This document shows, one piece after another, positions 8,398 to 16,409 of a stretch of DNA of 64,000 nt. Each line of letters begins with the position of its first letter. Within the stretch, counting starts at the first letter, position 1. A program made the translations under genes and the position numbers. The notes beneath the pieces were generated by a model. The model worked only from the letters and a program-made list of their open reading frames with translations, did no database searches and was not told the DNA's origin. This DNA is from Pseudomonas fluorescens (GTDB taxonomy: Bacteria; Pseudomonadota; Gammaproteobacteria; Pseudomonadales; Pseudomonadaceae), in NCBI RefSeq assembly GCF_902497855.1, contig NZ_CABVHU010000007.1, positions 1 to 64,000 of the forward strand, read 5' to 3'.

Positions 8398-8493
8398 CGC
8401 GGTATCTCCTCACACAAAGCGGGTGATGGCCTCAGGCGGAGGCTCTTGTTATTGCCATCGTTCTCGCGTGGGAGACGGGCTTTGTAATGACAG

Positions 8494-8509
8494 AGCAATT
8501 GCCATGCCT
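8494..8509 (-). promoter_or_regulatory. Putative sigma-54 promoter of gbdR
   Basis: Read on the minus strand the sequence is AGGCAT-GGCAA-TTGCT: GG and GC are exactly 10 bases apart, as the -24/-12 elements require, and the -12 half (TTGCT) is a full match. The start would be near 8482, giving an ~85-nt leader. In P. aeruginosa choline/betaine catabolic control has been linked to sigma-54 and NtrC-type activators, which fits. Confidence 0.55.
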
Positions 8510-8717
8510 AAATTTGAATGCGCGTTCAATAACTCCTGAAAACGACGTCGCGATGTGTCTGGATATGACGCAAATAGACTGTGGGATTTATGTGCCATCA
8601 AGGGCTGAAAGCGCGCTGTCCCGTTACCTGTGAGCAAATCGGTAGCACTTGTGGGAACAGGGCTGCGACGGGGCTGGGAAGAGTGTCACCGCAAGCACAG
8701 GTGACGGGCGGTCAAGG

Positions 8718-8787
8718 CTGGTTTTGAACCAGACCCTCGGGTCGGTGGCTTATCTGTAAGCGACGCGCCAAAACGTGGCGCGTTTTA
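8718..8787 (+). other. Run of four consecutive hairpins in the gbdR-sdaB gap
   Basis: Within 70 bases lie CTGGTTTTGAACCAG, GACCCTCGGGTC, GCTTATCTGTAAGC and ACGCGCCA-AAACG-TGGCGCGT. The last is followed by TTTTAGATT, a weak terminator on the plus strand. The gap 8398-9000 has no convincing gene: it holds the gbdR promoter (8494-8509), this structured block and a REP triplet. The block could be a small RNA or the processed 3' end of an sdaB read-through transcript. Confidence 0.35.
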
Positions 8788-8835
8788 GATTGTGTGTTCA
8801 TTTTGAGCGCAGTTTTGACTGGTCTGACGCTGTCT

Positions 8836-8994
8836 GTAGGAGCCGGCTTGCTGGCGAACCGGGCGGCGCGGTGTATCCGATACACCGCGTTCACCTGTAG
8901 GAGCTGGCTTGCCAGCGAAGGCGGCGTGTCAGTTGCCAGTGATATTGAATGTGCCGCCGTCTTCGCTGGCAAGCCAGCTCCTACAGGGGGTTGC
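8836..8994. repeat. REP triplet downstream of sdaB
   Basis: Three REP units in ~160 bases: TGTAGGAGCCGGCTTGCTGGCGAA, TGTAGGAGCTGGCTTGCCAGCGAA and the inverted CTTCGCTGGCAAGCCAGCTCCTACAG. Between units one and two is a separate short palindrome (GCGGTGTATCCGATACACCGC). It directly abuts the sdaB stop codon. Confidence 0.88.
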
Positions 8995-9000
8995 GGCGTG

Positions 9001-10377
9001 TCAACATTCAACGGCGCTGACCGCCAATCCACCCCGCGATGTCTCTTTATATTTGTCATGCATATCGGCCCCGGTATCACGCATGGTCCGGATCACCCGA
9101 TCCAGCGAGATAAAGTGCTGACCGTCCCCCCGCAGCGCCATCTGCGCCGCGTTGATCGCCTTCACCGCCGCAATCGCATTACGCTCGATGCACGGCACCT
9201 GAACCAACCCGCCCACCGGATCGCAAGTCAGACCGAGGTTGTGTTCCAGGCCGATCTCCGCCGCGTTGCACAGCTGTTCCGGCGTGGCCCCGAGAATCTC
9301 GGCCAACCCGGCCGCCGCCATGGCGCAAGCCGAACCGACCTCGCCTTGGCAACCGACTTCCGCACCGGAAATCGAAGCGTTCTTTTTGCACAGGATCCCC
9401 ACCGCCGCCGCACTGAGGAAATAGTCGACCACGTTGGCGTCCGTCACCGCTTCGCTGAATTTCATAAAGTAGTGCAGGACCGCCGGAATGATGCCCGCCG
9501 CGCCGTTGGTCGGTGCCGTGACCATGCGCCCGCCAGCGGCGTTTTCTTCATTGACCGCCAGAGCGAACAGGTTGACCCACTCCATGGCACTCAGGGTCGA
9601 ACCAATCACGTTGGGCTTGTTCAACTCCTGCAGGCTACGATGCAGCTTGGCCGCGCGTCGGCGCACATTCAGGCCGCCGGGCAGGATGCCTTCGTGCTTG
9701 AGGCCCTGTTCGACGCAATCCTGCATCGCGCGCCAGAGCTTCATCAGGCCGGCGCGGATTTCTTCTTCGCTGCGCCAGACCTTCTCGTTGGCCATCATCA
9801 ATTCGGCAACACGCAGGTTGTGTTGCTTGCACAGACTGAGCAGCTCGGCGGCGCTGGAGAAGTCGTACGGCAACACCGTGCGATCCAGGTCCACCACTCC
9901 GCTGCTGGCTTGTGCTTCATCGACGACAAACCCGCCGCCGATGGAATAGTAGGTATCGCGATGCAGCTCACCGTCATCACCCTCGGCAACCAGGGTCATG
10001 GCGTTGGGATGGAATGGCAGGTTTTCGTCGATCAGACGCATATCCCGGGCCCAGATGAACGGCACCGGCAGACGCCCATCGAGCAACAGCGTGTCGGTTT
10101 CGCGCAGGGTGGCGATGTGGAGGCCGATCTGCGACGGATCGATCGCGTCCGGCCACTCGCCCATCAGGCCCATGATCACCGCGTTATCGCTGCCGTGTCC
10201 GATGCCGGTGGCCGACAGCGATCCATATAGCTGCACCTCGACGCGCCGCACTCGCTCCACAAGCCCCTGCTCACGCAAGCCTTGCACGAACAACGCCGCG
10301 GCCCGCATGGGCCCCACGGTGTGCGAACTGGAAGGGCCAATACCGATTTTGAACAGGTCGAAAACGCTGATAGCCAT
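9001..10377 (-). CDS. sdaB: L-serine dehydratase, [4Fe-4S] single-chain type
   Basis: A 458-residue enzyme that converts L-serine to pyruvate and ammonia. The N-terminal beta-chain domain ([24 protein letters not shown], to ~160) is fused to the alpha-chain domain (from ~190), which holds the cluster cysteines ([34 protein letters not shown]). The ATG at 10377 begins exactly at the conserved family N-terminus; the upstream in-frame ATG at 10446 is rejected. In P. aeruginosa sdaB belongs to the GbdR regulon. Its logic is to dispose of serine made from glycine at the end of betaine demethylation. Confidence 0.95.
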   Translation of the reverse strand: MAISVFDLFKIGIGPSSSHTVGPMRAAALFVQGLREQGLVERVRRVEVQLYGSLSATGIGHGSDNAVIMGLMGEWPDAIDPSQIGLHIATLRETDTLLLDGRLPVPFIWARDMRLIDENLPFHPNAMTLVAEGDDGELHRDTYYSIGGGFVVDEAQASSGVVDLDRTVLPYDFSSAAELLSLCKQHNLRVAELMMANEKVWRSEEEIRAGLMKLWRAMQDCVEQGLKHEGILPGGLNVRRRAAKLHRSLQELNKPNVIGSTLSAMEWVNLFALAVNEENAAGGRMVTAPTNGAAGIIPAVLHYFMKFSEAVTDANVVDYFLSAAAVGILCKKNASISGAEVGCQGEVGSACAMAAAGLAEILGATPEQLCNAAEIGLEHNLGLTCDPVGGLVQVPCIERNAIAAVKAINAAQMALRGDGQHFISLDRVIRTMRDTGADMHDKYKETSRGGLAVSAVEC

Positions 10378-10527
10378 TACTGCCGAACTCCTGGATGTGC
10401 CAACTCCAGACGCAAAAGCGCCTGGTGACGGAGCTGCTACGCTCAAGCTGCAATCCGCCGGTATGGCTGCATCATCAGGCTTTTACTCTGTCATTCGACG
10501 TCTGACACCGACGTACTCTTGTCCACA

Positions 10528-10568
10528 AACGCCGCGTGCGTTTTACGCTGTGTTTTCGGCGTTTTTTT
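10528..10568 (+). terminator. Orphan intrinsic terminator upstream of cbcX
   Basis: AACGCCG-N22-CGGCGTT followed by a T7 run (10562-10568) reads as a plus-strand terminator; an inner GCGT/ACGC pairing shortens the loop. No plus-strand gene precedes it: sdaB diverges from 10377. It could end a small RNA or a cbcX leader transcript, or block antisense reading. The rest of the 10378-10812 gap holds the two divergent promoters and the direct repeat at 10631. Confidence 0.5.
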
Positions 10569-10630
10569 GCGGTTCAGAGCAACGAACAGGGCTGAAAAAA
10601 GCTGTAAGCGACGTCACCGACACTGGATGC

Positions 10631-10664
10631 GACCCTCCCTGTACTGGTTACGACGCACCCTGTA
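10631..10664 (+). promoter_or_regulatory. Two 13-bp direct repeats before cbcX, putative GbdR operator
   Basis: GACCCTCCCTGTA (10631-10643) and GACGCACCCTGTA (10652-10664) agree at 11 of 13 positions. They are spaced 21 bp start to start, two helical turns, as expected for an AraC-family dimer bound on one face. They lie 149 bp before the cbcX start. GbdR activates cbcXWV in P. aeruginosa; binding to this repeat is inferred from spacing and place only. Confidence 0.45.
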
Positions 10665-10812
10665 GGCGTCAGATTTTCACTGGTACATGATCGTATCGAC
10701 TCGATTGCAAGGCGCCGTGGTAGAGATGTCTCCAAAACGCCATCCAACCGCAACCTATAAGTGCGGTGGTCCAGTCGGAACACTGCCAAAAAAAACACCA
10801 AGGAGTCCATTC

Positions 10813-11760
10813 ATGAAAGGTTCCCCGCCGTTGTTGTTGGCCGCCATGCTGAGTCTGCCGTTTCTGGCCCAAGCCGCCGAACCGGCTCAGTGCAAAACCG
10901 TGAACTTCTCCGATGTCGGCTGGACTGACATCACCGTGACAACCGCCACCACCAGCGTCGTGCTCGATGCCCTGGGCTACAAGACCAAGACCACGATGAT
11001 TTCCGTGCCAGTGACTTACAAATCCCTGGCCGATGGCAAGAACATGGACATATTCCTGGGTAACTGGATGCCGACCATGGAAAACGACATCAAGGCCTAC
11101 CGCGATGCCGGCACCGTGGACACCCTGCGCGCCAACCTGGAAAACGCAAAATACACCCTCGCCGTCCCCGAAGAGTTGTATAACAAGGGTCTGAAGGATT
11201 TTGCCGACATCGCCAAGTTCAAGAAAGAACTCGACGGCAAGATCTACGGCATCGAACCGGGCAACGACGGCAACCGCCTGATTCAGAGCATGATCGACAA
11301 GAACGCCTTCGGCTTGAAAGACGCCGGCTTCAAGGTGGTCGAATCCAGCGAGGCAGGCATGCTCTCGCAAGTCGATCGCGCCCAGCGCCGCAACACCGCC
11401 GTGGTGTTCCTGGGCTGGGAACCGCACCCGATGAACACACGTTTCAAGATGAAATACCTGACCGGCGGCGACGACTTCTTCGGCCCCAATTTCGGCCAGG
11501 CGACCATCTACACCAACACCCGCAAGGGCTACGTTCAGGAATGCAGCAACGTGGGTCAGTTGCTGAAAAACCTGGTGTTTACCCTCGACATGGAAAGCAC
11601 CCTGATGGGCAACGTCCTGGACGACAAAATGAAGCCTGACGCGGCCGCCAAGGCCTGGCTGAAAAAGAATCCACAGGTCCTCGATACCTGGCTCGCTGGC
11701 GTGACCACCATTGACGGTAAACCAGGCCTGGAGGCCGTTAAAGCCAAGCTCGCTCAGTAA
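10813..11760 (+). CDS. cbcX: CbcX, choline/betaine/carnitine ABC importer binding protein
   Basis: A 315-residue OpuAC-family periplasmic protein. The signal peptide runs to about residue 21 (LPFLAQA before AEPAQC). Ligand-pocket motifs are WTDI, IFLGNWMPTME, GIEPGNDGN and FLGWEPHPMN. AGGAG at 10801-10805 supports the ATG. It is the first gene of cbcXWV, the importer that takes up choline, betaine and carnitine with interchangeable binding proteins; the nearby CaiX is its paralogue. Confidence 0.94.
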   Translation: MKGSPPLLLAAMLSLPFLAQAAEPAQCKTVNFSDVGWTDITVTTATTSVVLDALGYKTKTTMISVPVTYKSLADGKNMDIFLGNWMPTMENDIKAYRDAGTVDTLRANLENAKYTLAVPEELYNKGLKDFADIAKFKKELDGKIYGIEPGNDGNRLIQSMIDKNAFGLKDAGFKVVESSEAGMLSQVDRAQRRNTAVVFLGWEPHPMNTRFKMKYLTGGDDFFGPNFGQATIYTNTRKGYVQECSNVGQLLKNLVFTLDMESTLMGNVLDDKMKPDAAAKAWLKKNPQVLDTWLAGVTTIDGKPGLEAVKAKLAQ

Positions 11761-11769
11761 TCGCTTACG

Positions 11770-11791
11770 CCGGGGGAGGTAACTTCCCCGG
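11770..11791 (+). other. Stem-loop between cbcX and cbcW
   Basis: CCGGGGGA-GGTAAC-TTCCCCGG forms an 8-bp stem with one G-U pair, 10 bases after the cbcX stop. A loose T-rich stretch (TGTTTATTTCC) follows. As after caiX, this hairpin probably protects or partly ends the binding-protein mRNA so that CbcX exceeds CbcWV. Confidence 0.6.
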
Positions 11792-11826
11792 GCTGTTTAT
11801 TTCCTTGCATGCGGACGTTCACTACC

Positions 11827-12672
11827 ATGCTGATTGATCAGAAAATACCTTTAGGCCAGTACATCGCAGGCTTCGTTGAATGGTTGACGCAAAATGGCGC
11901 CAGCACTTTCGACGCCATCGCCGTGTCACTGGAAACGATGATCCACGGCGTGACTTTCGCGCTGACCTGGTTCAACCCGCTGGCATTGATCGGCCTCATC
12001 GCACTACTGGCACACTTCATTCAACGAAAGTGGGGGCTGACCGTTTTTGTCATCGCCTCCTTCCTGCTGATCCTCAACCTGGGGTACTGGCAGGAAACCA
12101 TGGAAACCCTCGCCCAGGTGTTGTTCGCCACCCTGGTCTGCGTGCTGATCGGCGTGCCATTGGGCATCGTCGCCGCGCACAAACCGATGTTCTACACAGT
12201 GATGCGTCCGGTACTCGATCTGATGCAGACCGTGCCGACCTTCGTCTACCTCATTCCTACCCTGACCCTCTTCGGCCTGGGTGTGGTCCCGGGCCTGATC
12301 TCCACGGTGGTGTTCGCGATTGCCGCGCCCATCCGCCTGACTTACCTGGGTATTCGCGATGTCCCGGAAGAATTGATGGACGCTGGCAAGGCCTTTGGCT
12401 GCTCGCGACGTCAGCTGCTCTCGCGAATCGAACTGCCCCACGCCATGCCAAGCATCGCGGCCGGTATCACCCAGTGCATCATGCTGTCGTTGTCGATGGT
12501 GGTGATCGCGGCACTGGTGGGCGCCGACGGCCTGGGCAAACCCGTGGTCAACGCACTGAACACTGCTGATATCGCCCTGGGCTTCGAAGCAGGCCTGGCG
12601 ATCGTACTGCTGGCGATCATGCTCGACCGTATCTGCAAACAACCCGACGCCAAAGTAGGGGGTGACGCATGA
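11827..12672 (+). CDS. cbcW: CbcW, quaternary-amine ABC importer permease
   Basis: A 281-residue ProW/OpuAB-type inner-membrane permease with about six hydrophobic segments. The cytoplasmic EAA loop, which docks on the ATPase, is EELMDAGKAFGCSRRQLLSRIELPHAMPS (split here: EELMDAGKAFG, then LPHAMPSIAAG), about residues 175-210. I prefer ATG 11827 (MLIDQKIPLGQ) because family proteins start there; ATG 11809 would add six residues and neither has a strong ribosome site. Its stop overlaps the cbcV start by four bases (ATGA), indicating translational coupling. Confidence 0.92.
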   Translation: MLIDQKIPLGQYIAGFVEWLTQNGASTFDAIAVSLETMIHGVTFALTWFNPLALIGLIALLAHFIQRKWGLTVFVIASFLLILNLGYWQETMETLAQVLFATLVCVLIGVPLGIVAAHKPMFYTVMRPVLDLMQTVPTFVYLIPTLTLFGLGVVPGLISTVVFAIAAPIRLTYLGIRDVPEELMDAGKAFGCSRRQLLSRIELPHAMPSIAAGITQCIMLSLSMVVIAALVGADGLGKPVVNALNTADIALGFEAGLAIVLLAIMLDRICKQPDAKVGGDA

Positions 12673-13847
12673 GCATTATTCGCTTCGATAACGTCGACGT
12701 AATTTTCTCCAAGGATCCACGCGAGGCACTCAAGCTGCTGGATCAGGGCATGACCCGTAACGAGATCCTGAAAAAGACCGGGCAGATCGTTGGGGTCGAA
12801 AAGGCCAGCCTGGACGTCGAAAAGGGTGAAATCTGCGTACTGATGGGCCTGTCCGGCTCCGGCAAGTCCAGTCTGCTGCGCTGCATCAACGGCCTCAACA
12901 CCGTCAGCCGTGGCAAGTTGTTCGTCGAGCACGAAGGCAAGCAGATCGACATCGCCTCTTGCACCCCGGCAGAACTGAAAATGATGCGCACCAAGCGCAT
13001 TGCGATGGTGTTCCAGAAGTTCGCCCTGATGCCTTGGCTGACCGTTCGCGAGAACATCAGCTTCGGCCTGGAGATGCAGGGTCGTCCGGAGAAGGAACGG
13101 AAAAAGCTGGTCGATGAAAAACTCGAACTGGTGGGCCTGACCCAGTGGCGCAACAAGAAGCCCAACGAGCTTTCCGGCGGTATGCAACAACGTGTGGGCC
13201 TGGCCCGCGCGCTGGCAATGGACGCCGACATTCTGCTGATGGACGAACCGTTCTCGGCCCTCGACCCACTGATCCGCCAGGGCCTGCAAGACGAACTGCT
13301 GGAGCTGCAAAGCAAGCTGAACAAAACCATCGTGTTCGTGAGCCACGACCTCGATGAAGCACTGAAGCTGGGCAGCCGTATCGCGATCATGAAAGACGGT
13401 CGAATCGTCCAGTACAGCAAGCCGGAAGAGATCGTCCTCAACCCTGCGGACGACTATGTGCGGACCTTCGTCGCCCACACTAACCCACTGAACGTACTGT
13501 GCGGTCGCAGCCTGATGCGCACCCTGGACAACTGCAAACGCATCAACGGCTCGGTTTGCCTCGATCCGGGCGGCGATTCCTGGCTGGACCTGGCCGAAGG
13601 CAACACCATCAAGGGCGCACGCCAGAACGGTGCCAGCCTGGTCCTGCAGAACTGGATTCCAGGGCAAGCGGTGGAAGGGTTGGGACGTCGGCCGACATTG
13701 GTGGATTCCAACATCGGCATGCGCGATGCGCTGCAGATTCGTTACCAGACCGGCAACAAGCTGGTGCTGCACGATAACAACAAGGTGGTCGGGATTCTGG
13801 GTGACAGCGAGCTGTATCACGCGCTGCTCGGCAAGAACCTGGGGTAA
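12669..13847 (+). CDS. cbcV: CbcV, quaternary-amine ABC importer ATPase
   Basis: A 392-residue ProV/OpuAA-type ATPase. Walker A is GLSGSGKSS (60-68), the signature is ELSGGMQQR, Walker B ILLMDEPFSALD, and the switch His is in FVSHDLDEAL. The last ~115 residues, after the ATPase core, are a regulatory extension of the CBS-like kind seen in osmoregulatory ProV proteins. It powers CbcW with CbcX, and probably CaiX and other stand-alone binding proteins. It ends the operon, before a strong terminator. Confidence 0.94.
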   Translation: MSIIRFDNVDVIFSKDPREALKLLDQGMTRNEILKKTGQIVGVEKASLDVEKGEICVLMGLSGSGKSSLLRCINGLNTVSRGKLFVEHEGKQIDIASCTPAELKMMRTKRIAMVFQKFALMPWLTVRENISFGLEMQGRPEKERKKLVDEKLELVGLTQWRNKKPNELSGGMQQRVGLARALAMDADILLMDEPFSALDPLIRQGLQDELLELQSKLNKTIVFVSHDLDEALKLGSRIAIMKDGRIVQYSKPEEIVLNPADDYVRTFVAHTNPLNVLCGRSLMRTLDNCKRINGSVCLDPGGDSWLDLAEGNTIKGARQNGASLVLQNWIPGQAVEGLGRRPTLVDSNIGMRDALQIRYQTGNKLVLHDNNKVVGILGDSELYHALLGKNLG

Positions 13848-13863
13848 GGCAACACACACAAAA

Positions 13864-13890
13864 ACGCCGCGAGATGATCGCGGCGTTTTT
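13864..13890 (+). terminator. Intrinsic terminator of cbcXWV
   Basis: ACGCCGCGA-GATGA-TCGCGGCGT followed by TTTTT, 16 bases after the cbcV stop. Confidence 0.9.
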
Positions 13891-13891
13891 G

Positions 13892-14004
13892 TGATCGTTC
13901 CCACGCTCCGCGTGGGAATGCCGCTCGGGACGCTCCGCGTCCCTTTGCAGACGTGACGCGGAGCGTCACAGGATGCATTCCCACGCAGAGCGTGGGAACG
14001 ATCA
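13892..14004. repeat. 113-bp palindromic repeat (GATCGTTCCCACGC class), copy 2
   Basis: Same outer arms (TGATCGTTCCCACGC / GCGTGGGAACGATCA) and inner GACGCTCCGCGTC / GACGCGGAGCGTC arms as the copy at 7123-7234, in the same orientation. A degenerate half copy (GCGTTCCCACGC...GGAACGATCAA) follows at 14042-14072. It fills the space between the convergent cbcV and betT genes. Confidence 0.88.
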
Positions 14005-14013
14005 ACGAGGCAC

Positions 14014-14041
14014 AAAAAAGGGGCTCAACTTGAGCCCCTTT
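14014..14041 (-). terminator. Intrinsic terminator of betT
   Basis: On the minus strand AAGGGGCTCAAG-TTGAGCCCCTT is followed by TTTTTTGTG; it lies 40 bases beyond the betT stop. Confidence 0.88.
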
Positions 14042-14080
14042 GCGTTCCCACGCAACGCGCAGGAACGATCAACTCGCTAC

Positions 14081-16087
14081 TCAGCTATAGACGCGGCCAA
14101 GGAGCTGCCGATGGCTTTCAAACTGATCGAGCACGTCACGGGTGATCTGATCCTGGGTGAAGCCCATCAAGTCATAGTCCTGGCTGCCGTTGTGCAGGTA
14201 CACCTCCGCGCGGTAGTAACGTGCGCGGGGTTCCTCGGCACTTTCAGCCGACACCGTGTCGCTCGCCGCCGCCAGATAACCATCCAGGCTCACTTCGTAG
14301 ACAAAGGGGTTGCCCTCCTCCATCTCGATGCGCACGCCCATGCAGCGCTTGGCCTTGCCCAGCAGCGTCTGCACGTCCAGCCCCTGCCCGCGCAATTGCA
14401 CCGCAGCCTCTTCCAGCGCCGGGCTGACGTGTTTGTCCATGAAGCGTTGCACGATCGACTGGTTCGGTTGCAGGTCCAGCTGAGTCAAACGCTCGCTGAA
14501 ACCACGACGACCACGGGCGGCGAGTTCCGCTTGCTCCTGTTCGATCTGCACATCCTGGCGCATGGCCTTGTGCAAGCCGAACATAAAGCACACCAGCACC
14601 ACCGAGAACGGCAGGCCGGCCAACACCACCATGGTTTGCATGGCTGCGAAGTTACCGGCAAACAACAGGCCGATGGTCACCAGCGTAATGATCACGGACC
14701 AGAAGATCCGCAGCCAGTGCGGCGCATCTTCGTCGACATTGCCGCCCTTGCACGAAAGGTTGGCCATCATCACCGCGCCGGAATCCGCCGGGGTCAGGAA
14801 CAGCACGAAGCCGACGAAGATCGATACGCCGATCACCACCTTCGACGCCGGGTAATGCTCCAGCAACTGGTAGATCGCCATGGACGGCTGTTCCAGCGCC
14901 GTCTTCCCGAGCTCCACCGCCCCATGGTTCATCACCAGGTCCAGGGCCGAATTACCGAAGATCGACAGCCACGCCAGGGTGAAACCCAGCGGGATCAGCA
15001 ACACGCCGGCCACCAGTTCACGCACCGTGCGACCACGGGAAATACGTGCGATGAACATGCCGACGAATGGCGCCCAGGAAATCCACCACGCCCAGTAGAA
15101 CAGGGTCCACAGGCCCAGCCAGCGGTCGGACTTCTCACTGTCGCCTTCGTACACATAGAGGTCGAAGGTCTTCAGCACCACGCTGTTGAGGTAGTCACCG
15201 ACGTTTTGCACGAAGCCGTTGAGCAGGTGCAGGGTCGGGCCAAACAGAAGCACGAAAATCAGCAGACCGCTGAACAACACGATGTTCAGGTTGGACAGAC
15301 GGCGAATGCCGTTTTCCACTCCGGACACGGCAGCTATCGTCGCCACGGTGCTCATCACGATGATCACGATCAGCAGGTTGGTGTTGCTGTGCTCCATGCC
15401 GAACAGGTTTTCAAGGCCCGACGACACTTGCAGCGAACCAATCCCCAGGTTCGTCACCAGACCCAGCAGGGTCACGAACATGCCGAAGCCGTCGACCGCA
15501 TGCCCGGCCGCGCCTTTGACCCAGCGCTCGCCCACCAGCGGATACAACGCCGAACGCAAGGCCAGCGGCTGGTTGTGCCGGTAAGCAAAGTAGGCAACGG
15601 CCAAGCCGACCAAGGCATAGATCGCCCAGCCATGCAGGCCCCAATGCAGGAATGTCAGCTGCACCGCCTGACGGGCGGCAAGGTTGCTGCCGGCCACGCC
15701 TTCCGGCGGATTGAAGTAGTGGTCCAGCGGCTCGGATGCACCGAAGTACAGCAGCGAGATGCCGATACCCGACGAGAACAGCATCCCCGCCCAGGCACCG
15801 TAGCTGAAATCCGGGGTGTCGTCCTTGCTGCCCAGTTTGAGCTTGCCATAGGAGGAAAACGCCAGGCCGACCACGAATACCAGGTAGGCGGCGATCACCA
15901 CCATGTAGTACCAGCCGAAGCTGCGGGACAACCAGGCCTGGGCCATACCGAGCAGTCTGCCGGCCTCTTGCGGGGCGATAATCAGAATGGCGGTCAACAG
16001 CAGGATCAGCGCGGTAGAGGTGTAGAACACCCAACCGTTGACCGTCACCTTCTCGGGCGGGGTCTTTATTAGAGAGGCAGAACTCAT
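14081..16087 (-). CDS. betT: BetT-type high-affinity choline transporter (BCCT family)
   Basis: A 668-residue secondary transporter with 12 predicted membrane helices. BCCT marks include GLHGWAIYALVGLAVAYFAYRHN and, in helix 8, GLWTLFYWAWWISWAPFVGMF with the aromatic substrate-binding cage. The ~150-residue cytoplasmic C-terminus resembles the osmosensory tails of long BetT proteins. ATG 16087 (MSSASLIKTPPEK) is chosen; a longer frame from 16288 reads non-homologous sequence. It is divergent from betIBA, the same position as P. aeruginosa BetT1, and shares the intergenic BetI operator. Confidence 0.92.
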   Translation of the reverse strand: MSSASLIKTPPEKVTVNGWVFYTSTALILLLTAILIIAPQEAGRLLGMAQAWLSRSFGWYYMVVIAAYLVFVVGLAFSSYGKLKLGSKDDTPDFSYGAWAGMLFSSGIGISLLYFGASEPLDHYFNPPEGVAGSNLAARQAVQLTFLHWGLHGWAIYALVGLAVAYFAYRHNQPLALRSALYPLVGERWVKGAAGHAVDGFGMFVTLLGLVTNLGIGSLQVSSGLENLFGMEHSNTNLLIVIIVMSTVATIAAVSGVENGIRRLSNLNIVLFSGLLIFVLLFGPTLHLLNGFVQNVGDYLNSVVLKTFDLYVYEGDSEKSDRWLGLWTLFYWAWWISWAPFVGMFIARISRGRTVRELVAGVLLIPLGFTLAWLSIFGNSALDLVMNHGAVELGKTALEQPSMAIYQLLEHYPASKVVIGVSIFVGFVLFLTPADSGAVMMANLSCKGGNVDEDAPHWLRIFWSVIITLVTIGLLFAGNFAAMQTMVVLAGLPFSVVLVCFMFGLHKAMRQDVQIEQEQAELAARGRRGFSERLTQLDLQPNQSIVQRFMDKHVSPALEEAAVQLRGQGLDVQTLLGKAKRCMGVRIEMEEGNPFVYEVSLDGYLAAASDTVSAESAEEPRARYYRAEVYLHNGSQDYDLMGFTQDQITRDVLDQFESHRQLLGRVYS

Positions 16088-16319
16088 GGCACAGGGGCTC
16101 CGGCAGTGCGAGAGAAAGACACAAGGCAACGCGATACCCGACCAATCGGTTAGAGGGGCAGCCGACCGACGGGTGATATAAAGACACCCCGAAAAAAGCC
16201 CGATCCCCAGGAACGCCAGCGCGTATAGGTTTCGAGCAGTTTTGGATGTCGGTTTTTCGCCATTTACATGTAGGAAAAATCTGTACACAGCGACGAATTG
16301 TCGCAGATCTTATTCTTTG

Positions 16320-16339
16320 TTGATTGAACGTTCAATCAA
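16320..16339. promoter_or_regulatory. BetI operator palindrome
   Basis: TTGATTGAACGTTCAATCAA is a perfect 20-bp palindrome, with the ATTGAACGTTCAAT core typical of BetI-family TetR operators. It lies 71 bp before betI and 233 bp before betT, so BetI with choline as inducer probably controls both. A second, weaker palindrome GCGAC-GAATT-GTCGC lies at 16290-16304. The 16088-16409 gap holds no gene. Confidence 0.85.
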
Positions 16340-16409
16340 AACAAAATAGACTGGCCTTCAACCCGACAGACGTTTTACGTCCAGCGGAAGGCCTAAGGAG
16401 ATGTGCAAG

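Noticed and set aside
8514..8529. TTGAA-TGCGCG-TTCAA upstream of gbdR as a second BetI site
   Set aside because: The half-sites resemble BetI's, but the centre is two bases longer and lacks the GAACGTTC core, so BetI binding is unlikely.
10378..10812. Possible glycine riboswitch between sdaB and cbcX
   Set aside because: No tandem glycine aptamer core was recognisable; only a terminator and a direct repeat are clear.
13973..16072. A 699-codon plus-strand open frame antisense to betT
   Set aside because: High-GC shadow of a clear BCCT gene; the product is His/Gln/Arg-rich low-complexity sequence without domains. The same holds for long shadows opposite betA (18755-20494), tktA (40678-42990), betB (17092-18720), caiX (1497-2624) and the CPA1 gene (51192-52610).
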